DNA of 64,000 nt. Source: a virus. This document shows, piece by piece, positions 60,101 to 64,000 of this stretch; the stretch's first letter is position 1, and each line of letters starts with the position of its first letter. Below the pieces are notes generated by a model. It made no database searches. It had not been told where the DNA came from and saw only the letters and a program-made list of their open reading frames with translations. Location of the stretch: positions 1 through 64,000 of the IMG/VR virus record IMGVR_UViG_3300046787_000408; one strand, written 5' to 3'. The position numbers were made by a program, and so were the translations under genes.

Positions 60101-61148
60101 AAGAGCTGCTACGTTTACACAGTGGGTTGAAGGTGCTAGCCGTAGTTTTACATCTAGTTCAGCAACAAGTCACGCAGATAATACTGGCGTGATATTGATC
60201 TCAAACACTTGTACTCCACTAGTTAACCACTGGGGTAGTTCAGTTATCATGGACGGTAGCTTTGATGGCGACGAAGGTTATCAGTTTACATTCAACCGTA
60301 CCAGTTATGGTATGCCAGCTACAGTGGGTGAAAAACAAACTGTGTTTGCTATGCGTCTAAGCCCTAGCGTTAGTAATGGTATCATTGGTGACCTTGGTCA
60401 ACGCGAACTGATCAACCGTGCTCAGTTGACCTTGAGTAACATGACTGTTAACTTAACTGGTGGTCGTTTCTTGGTAGAAGGTATTTTGAACCCCAGCAAT
60501 ATTGACAGTGCTAACACAGTATGGGCAGGACTCAACAACGTCGGAGGTGGCTTCCAGCCTAGCTTTAGTCAGTTCACTACTGCACCTCGATACACTGGTG
60601 AAACCACAGGTGGTGTAACTAGTTCTTTGTTTGGCTCTGAAGGTGGTTTCTCTAAGTCAGGAACAAAAGTTACCTTCTCAGGAACCAAGAACCGTACATT
60701 CTCTGGATTGAGTTTAACCAACGTATCTAGTTCAGGTAGTTCAGCTAACGTAACAATTACACTGACTCCTACCAGCACTTTGTACAACAACAACACAGTG
60801 GCGATCAGTGTACAGAACCCAGGTACTGGTTATGCAATCGGTGACACAGTCAAGATTCTAGGAACAAGTTTGGGCGGAGCAACTCCGTTGAACGACTTGA
60901 ACATGACTGTGCAAGCGATTACTACTGAACTTACAGGTGGTGAAAGACTGTTTGCGATTCCAATCTCAACTACTAACTCAGGTGTGTTGGATTTGAGTTC
61001 AGTTAAACAGATTGGAACCAGTGCTGTACCCGGTACAGGCACATATCCTAACGGTCCAGAAGTATTGGCTATTCAGGTAACTGCGTTGAGCACAGTAACA
61101 ACACCAACTGCTGACGTGCAGTTGCAGTTCCAAGAATCTCAAGCTTGA
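57183..61148 (+). CDS. Large virion structural protein (1321 residues)
   Basis: Begins MARQRISEYVFTPGVSGSGT. Residues about 105-150 carry VQPWAFGMDAIGRERVSNPQ, ALIDADFEYGLQNTKWQNVS, a conserved block I know from big structural proteins of marine T4-like phages. The middle has repeated immunoglobulin-like or beta-sandwich units (VNATSHGLVAGDYVSAQNQA; ITVTTQYAHGLVPGTPIIVA; VTTDIEHGLNAGAVIDLAGI), three copies of an x-HGL-x-x-G-x-x-V pattern. No enzymatic motif. It may be a baseplate or fibre-network component. The end, LQLQFQES, is followed by a terminator in the convergent Nudix gene. Confidence 0.78.
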   Translation: MARQRISEYVFTPGVSGSGTIKVPGRINLEDFLAIYNTTDQISIYNFGDTAQGGSVAWVAGVTADFPTAYAGVTTLSLDWDTSSMNANDKLAIYVESQALTVQPWAFGMDAIGRERVSNPQALIDADFEYGLQNTKWQNVSTINNIPAFYEDIGADITINTNGYVSMIAGDDQITSNSDTAVRLENQGTPEWHTADFALMISQTQGNVTPFTSNYLTANINSSAERTFTVASTTGFTADDNIIIIGNPGTGGTTVATANITSVATTTVNVANVAAAGISDGSYIIVETDTANVFEVMSVTNVTGNALTVVRQSNRSNGSSANITIGNDVFAVNNIEIAKVFEVTDGTTLQLTRGWYNIPAANSFVTGSVIQKLSGNVELVNMSAINTAVNGTQTIVRGQFGTTALTAAGVGSPVIRMTGIFNATGNSDIPQVAVNATSHGLVAGDYVSAQNQASTNASGVSYVYYSNDDNFAFYPPRSTGLAVGYPLNRIDSIIRQAFQYTGADLDVVSIASNGSTPSTITVTTQYAHGLVPGTPIIVALTSGTNQAYATGSFFVTEVPSTTTFTYTAKAGAAVSGSLGGTVNVRSNAVFLPRPFDGGVILGPGTPTRGASAVRQTKKYFRYQSGKGILFTSGTMLKPTFDIASIIAAGTSVGSNITVTTDIEHGLNAGAVIDLAGIVTSGYNDTGYTVTSIGSDTAFVVEAQNSLGSVSPELGQQPRVNVTGWHGSSIRAGMMDDQNGLFWEHNGQTLNVVQRSSTLQLAGFVSVGVGSNLVTGDGTCRFQDQLNNGDTVVIQGMTHTVASVLDNNRITVVPTFRGVQNQTRVKMALRNEIRVVQEDFNVDQLDGTGYSGYTIDASKMQMLGVEYSWYGAGYVQWMVRGQDGKFVMAHRLPNNNRNNEAYMRSGNLPGRYEAINDTPVSSLDGAIDGSQTTISLRDASQYPAASVTYPVFVMIDSEVIKYSGKSGNDLTGCTRAATFTQWVEGASRSFTSSSATSHADNTGVILISNTCTPLVNHWGSSVIMDGSFDGDEGYQFTFNRTSYGMPATVGEKQTVFAMRLSPSVSNGIIGDLGQRELINRAQLTLSNMTVNLTGGRFLVEGILNPSNIDSANTVWAGLNNVGGGFQPSFSQFTTAPRYTGETTGGVTSSLFGSEGGFSKSGTKVTFSGTKNRTFSGLSLTNVSSSGSSANVTITLTPTSTLYNNNTVAISVQNPGTGYAIGDTVKILGTSLGGATPLNDLNMTVQAITTELTGGERLFAIPISTTNSGVLDLSSVKQIGTSAVPGTGTYPNGPEVLAIQVTALSTVTTPTADVQLQFQESQA

Positions 61149-61586
61149 TCAATTGCGAACAAGATCCTGTTGCACACGCAGGATCTTGTTTTGCACTGCA
61201 TCGATATTCACAGTACTCCACAACCCTGGGTGCATAGGTCTAGGCCATGTACCTTCGTCTATCCAAGCGTACCCTAGATGTTCATCGTTGAGCACAGGAG
61301 TAAATTCATCTTCTACTACACAAACAAATGTGTGATACACAAATTCGTTGTCTGACGATGTAAATTTCTCAATGGGAATTAGTCGTTGATAAACAGGAAA
61401 GCTGCCTAGTTCTTCTTGGCATTCTCGCTCCATGCCACCTAGCAAAGTCTCGCCATCTTCAATTTTTCCACCAGGTAGTCCCCAAGCTCCAGGGTGCTTG
61501 GGATCGTTGCGTAACAGATAAAGATAACGACCAGTTTGGTTGCTGCGGAACCAAACACCTACTGCTTTTACAGTACTAGATTCCAT
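61149..61586 (-). CDS. Nudix hydrolase
   Basis: 145 residues from the ATG at 61586; a longer frame would run through the end of gp15. The Nudix box is complete: GGKIEDGETLLGGMERECQE then ELG, residues about 35-57 (G-x5-E-x7-R-E-x-x-E-E-x-G), with LRNDPKHPGAWGLP before it. Nudix enzymes hydrolyse nucleoside diphosphates linked to another group; the substrate cannot be told. T4 has a comparable NudE. It overlaps the end of gp15 by 19 nt and has a GGCGGG Shine-Dalgarno site within gp15. Convergent with the structural gene at 61148, with no space between stop codons. Confidence 0.92.
   Translation of the reverse strand: MESSTVKAVGVWFRSNQTGRYLYLLRNDPKHPGAWGLPGGKIEDGETLLGGMERECQEELGSFPVYQRLIPIEKFTSSDNEFVYHTFVCVVEDEFTPVLNDEHLGYAWIDEGTWPRPMHPGLWSTVNIDAVQNKILRVQQDLVRN
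61158..61190 (+). terminator. Terminator of the fibre cluster, embedded in the Nudix coding end
   Basis: AACAAGATCCTG pairs perfectly with CAGGATCTTGTT (12 bp, 9-nt loop), with T's up to 61192. It stops plus-strand transcription 10 nt after the 1321-residue gene and lies in the last codons of the Nudix gene. Confidence 0.8.
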
Positions 61587-62968
61587 TGCCCGCCGGGGTA
61601 AATTCCTTGATAGCTTTTTATCCATTGCTGACCTGTCCATTGATATTGTAGTGAGGTAGTTAAGTTTGTAACGTACTGATCTCCAGGTTGGGTACTGGCA
61701 ATAAACGCCACATCCCAACGTGATCCATTGAATTCGATAATGTCGTTGTAGTTAGCAACCAGTGGACGTCCGCTGGGTCCTACCCAAGCAGTTGCTGGCC
61801 CAACGTTGCCATCAGCACCAGTGGACTCAGTTAACAAATAACGCTGACCTACCACCGCAGCCGGTAAACCTTGACCAGGCCCACTTACTAGTGGATTGAT
61901 CACAGCGTCAACTGGTAACAATGTATTTTGGGGCACAGTGTCTTGATCCACACTGAGCAACAAAAAACGTTCATCATTAGGGTCAACCACAATGGTTCCA
62001 ATCACTTGTGTTCCGTCGTCTTGATCAAGCCTCAGCTGACTGATACCTGGTCTCAACACACCATACATACCTATTATAGCAGGCCACATCACGTTACTGC
62101 TAGACACAATGGAAGGAGGCACAAGACTTTGGTTGGTTTGATCCACAATAGTGCGTTCTTGTAGGGCTTGTACTTGATTTCCAATTAACACAATTTTGTA
62201 GTTGTAAGGAGTAATCACTTGACGAGTGCCCAGTAACAAGTCACTGTTAGTAATAGCGTTCACAGCATCGCCTTGTGCATCGTAGATGGATGCAATCACA
62301 CGCTCAATGACTCCTAGCTTCTTGACTTTGGCAGGACTTGAAATCCAGATAGGCAAATTGAATCGTAAGGTAGCAATGTCAATAGGGTTTTCTGTTCCCA
62401 TGGGAATAGTACGACTGCTCCACTGCACACTTTCTAGTTCTACCACACTCAAACTGGTCCAGTCAATGTAGTTGTCAGTGCTTTGTATTTCCAAACTGGG
62501 ATTGAACAAGGTTAAAATTTGTTCTAGCAACTGCATTTTTTGATTGGTGTTTGTGGTCCAAATATCCAGATTCAGAGTCAACTTGTAAGGCACAGGCATC
62601 AAACGCTCAATGCTGAATGCATTGCCTTGTGTGCGTTCAAATGTGTCTGTGGTTTCATCATATGTGCGTTGGCGTACTGCAATTTTGCTCACGTGATATG
62701 GCTCTTGCATTCTGGGACGATCATAGTCCATGGCAGCAACATAAAAAGTCATGAGTGGTGCAGCCGGCAAGCTGTTGGCAGAGTTTTCTTGAATTATGGT
62801 TTGAGCATTACGGGTAGCATCGCCATATCGCACAGGTACTCGCAACAGGGCAGCAGCATCTCCTTCTTCTTCGCGACCGTATTCAATTTGAAAATTGCTA
62901 AAGATACGAGTAAATTGCAAAAGGAATCTGCGTATTTGAGCATCGTAAAAAAATTGGGACATACTCAT
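61568..62968 (-). CDS. gp15: Tail completion / sheath stabiliser gp15
   Basis: 466 residues; the first 260 match T4 gp15 (272 residues) in layout: SQFFYDAQIRRFLLQFTRIF, then LRVPVRYGDATRNAQTII, MPVPYKLTLNLDIWTTNTNQ and KMQLLEQILTLFNPSLEIQS, and ATLRFNLPIWISSPAKVKKL. gp15 caps the tail and joins it to the head through gp13/gp14. The remaining 200 residues are an addition with beta-rich segments and a WVGPSGRPLVANYNDIIEFN to WTGQQWIKSYQGIYPGGQWN end. The ATG overlaps the stop of the GIY-YIG gene (ATGA), so translation of the tail gene now follows the nuclease. Confidence 0.85.
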   Translation of the reverse strand: MSMSQFFYDAQIRRFLLQFTRIFSNFQIEYGREEEGDAAALLRVPVRYGDATRNAQTIIQENSANSLPAAPLMTFYVAAMDYDRPRMQEPYHVSKIAVRQRTYDETTDTFERTQGNAFSIERLMPVPYKLTLNLDIWTTNTNQKMQLLEQILTLFNPSLEIQSTDNYIDWTSLSVVELESVQWSSRTIPMGTENPIDIATLRFNLPIWISSPAKVKKLGVIERVIASIYDAQGDAVNAITNSDLLLGTRQVITPYNYKIVLIGNQVQALQERTIVDQTNQSLVPPSIVSSSNVMWPAIIGMYGVLRPGISQLRLDQDDGTQVIGTIVVDPNDERFLLLSVDQDTVPQNTLLPVDAVINPLVSGPGQGLPAAVVGQRYLLTESTGADGNVGPATAWVGPSGRPLVANYNDIIEFNGSRWDVAFIASTQPGDQYVTNLTTSLQYQWTGQQWIKSYQGIYPGGQWNLVL

Positions 62969-63525
62969 TGTTGTTTCTCCGTGTATACTCTTTTGCCATC
63001 AACTAGTTGCCAAGTTTTTCCTTTGGTCCCACTTCTTTCTAACTGCACTTGCCTTAGGCGTTCTTTTGCACTATTGGGCATATGCCACAATCCTGACACC
63101 CCTTTTCTAGGATGCGTCTTGCCTTTCATTGCGCCACCATCTCGACGAGTCCATGTATCTGTGCCACTGGCACGTCGTCGGGCATGAGCTTGTCTTTGAG
63201 ATTCTTTCATCTTTTCTTTTGATTGATCACTGTGTATCTTGTTGTTTCCGGCTTCTCTGAGATTGTAAACCTCGTTTGTTTTTCTGTATTCATCTAACCA
63301 CTGCTGTTCTTTGTTATTAAGATCGTCCAAGCAATGAGCAGAATCAATCACTTCCCATAGGAATTGGTCAATTCCGTATTTTCTCATACTGTTATAAAGA
63401 TGAGTATTTTTGCCTCCCCGAGCATCAGCCTGATGACTGTACCATCGCATCTTTGGATTTTTTTGTATGGTTTGTCCAATGTAAATCTTGTTGTTTACAA
63501 GGTTGGTTATTTTGTATATGTGCAT
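62965..63525 (-). CDS. GIY-YIG homing endonuclease with NUMOD3-like repeat
   Basis: 186 residues. GIY-YIG domain: MHIYKITNLVNNKIYIGQTI (residues 1-20) with IYK for GIY and YIG at 15-17, Arg27 in MRWYSH, and Glu in NKEQQWLDEYRKTN at about 72-85. The second half binds DNA: SDQSKEKMKESQRQAHARRR, and GKTHPRKGVSG of the NUMOD3 kind. It is inserted between the probable gp14 gene and gp15, contiguous genes in T4. Its ATG is 5 nt after CATAAATA and its TGA overlaps the gp15 ATG. Confidence 0.9.
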   Translation of the reverse strand: MHIYKITNLVNNKIYIGQTIQKNPKMRWYSHQADARGGKNTHLYNSMRKYGIDQFLWEVIDSAHCLDDLNNKEQQWLDEYRKTNEVYNLREAGNNKIHSDQSKEKMKESQRQAHARRRASGTDTWTRRDGGAMKGKTHPRKGVSGLWHMPNSAKERLRQVQLERSGTKGKTWQLVDGKRVYTEKQQ

Positions 63526-63530
63526 AAGTT

Positions 63531-63538
63531 TATTTATG
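63531..63538 (-). promoter_or_regulatory. Late promoter octamer CATAAATA, leaderless type, before the GIY-YIG gene
   Basis: Minus-strand CATAAATA ends 5 nt before the ATG at 63525. It may also drive gp15, which starts at the end of the nuclease gene. Confidence 0.6.
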
Positions 63539-63565
63539 CGTCATCATAAAAGAATTGCTGCATTG

Positions 63566-64000
63566 TTAGTATCCTGGTGGGCGTGGGTTAGGCGGTAAGT
63601 TGCCACCATCATCGCCGTTGTCTGCTTGGGGGCGCAGTATTTCTGACAAGCTTTGGCGGCTGGGAATATTGCCCATGTCTGTGGTGGGCACTGTGTATGT
63701 ATTGTTTACAAAGCCCGAGCGTAATGTTTTGTTCTCTGGACCATTGTTGAGATTGGTGCGTACACGATCTTCAATCTTGATCCAACGACGACCGTCATAT
63801 CTAAACAGCCTATTGGGCTGATAGTCCAAGCGCAATGCATAATCGCCGCTGACAGGATTGGGCGGAAAACTCACACCTGGGGTTACAGGAAAGGCGTTGG
63901 GAGCCAATCCGTCACCAGTCAAATAGCCCATGGTATAACCGTCAGTTCTAGGAGTAACATTCATGCCACCCTCGGTGCCATCGGCGGTAGCAGTACCTAC
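63566..64000 (-). CDS. gp14: Neck protein, probably gp14, C-terminal fragment
   Basis: The frame stays open through the right edge, so only the last 145 residues are seen; the internal ATG at 63964 is not taken as the start. GDYALRLDYQPNRLFRYDGR, then RWIKIEDRVRTN, resembles the end of neck proteins in marine T4-like phages, and the order (this gene, nuclease, gp15) fits T4 13-14-15. The Pro/Asn/Gly tail NLPPNPRPPGY is low complexity. If gp14, it closes the head after packaging. The number is from order and moderate sequence resemblance. Confidence 0.65.
   Translation of the reverse strand, partial: VGTATADGTEGGMNVTPRTDGYTMGYLTGDGLAPNAFPVTPGVSFPPNPVSGDYALRLDYQPNRLFRYDGRRWIKIEDRVRTNLNNGPENKTLRSGFVNNTYTVPTTDMGNIPSRQSLSEILRPQADNGDDGGNLPPNPRPPGY

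Noticed and set aside
61587-61718. N-terminal extension of the Nudix gene
   Set aside because: It would overlap gp15 by 151 nt; the Nudix homology begins just after the internal ATG at 61586, which has its own GGCGGG site.

Overview
This window is part of a T4-like myovirus genome (Caudoviricetes, contractile tail). The evidence is recognisable homologues of the T4 core: portal gp20, prohead protease gp21, scaffold gp22, major capsid gp23, baseplate gp6, gp25, gp53, gp5 and gp26, tail completion gp15, recombination nucleases gp46 and gp47, and late sigma factor gp55. Long 'TGNITGG'-type fibre genes, a fused tape measure/peptidase, and small genes resembling proteobacterial families suggest an aquatic phage of a proteobacterial host. 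The host itself cannot be read from the sequence. I saw no tRNA, CRISPR array or insertion sequence.

Layout. 1-18436 (minus): a tail/baseplate cluster, transcribed right to left from a Gln/Ala/Tyr-rich protein through a tail-tube-cap-like protein, gp53, a hub-like protein, gp5 spike, an unknown, gp25 and gp6 to a >1496-residue protein cut by the left edge. 18509-25017 (plus): a tightly overlapping early operon, gp55 - SGNH-like - gp47 - adenylate-forming (ANL) enzyme - small membrane protein - gp46, driven by a sigma70-like promoter. 25127-25998: a GIY-YIG nuclease and a 440-nt non-coding stretch folding into many stems. 25999-28703 (minus): gp26, a small conserved phage protein and four accessory genes. 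28745-37598 (plus): tape measure, portal, gp67-like core protein, protease, scaffold, capsid, then a strong terminator. 37693-40220: HNH nuclease, an unknown, and a TPR-glycosyltransferase. 40359-61148 (plus): about 20 kb of fibre and virion genes, including a 2463-residue repeat protein. 61149-64000 (minus): Nudix hydrolase, gp15, a GIY-YIG nuclease and the end of a neck protein (probably gp14).

Regulation. A TATAAATA-like octamer, the expected target of gp55-programmed RNA polymerase, stands before most structural transcription units. At five starts (gp25, portal, a 72-aa gene, HNH and GIY-YIG nucleases) the octamer ends exactly 5 nt before the ATG, and at two more 4 nt before the start. 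With T4 promoter geometry these mRNAs would be leaderless. Elsewhere the octamer precedes a normal leader with a Shine-Dalgarno sequence.

Most unusual content: an ANL enzyme, an SGNH-like protein and a small membrane protein translationally coupled inside the gp55-gp47-gp46 operon; the apparent class of leaderless late genes; a structured RNA candidate; a small protein module shared by gp6 and an unrelated virion protein; and a peptidase in the tape measure alongside a spike with no lysozyme domain. Family assignments rest on motif recognition without database searches.
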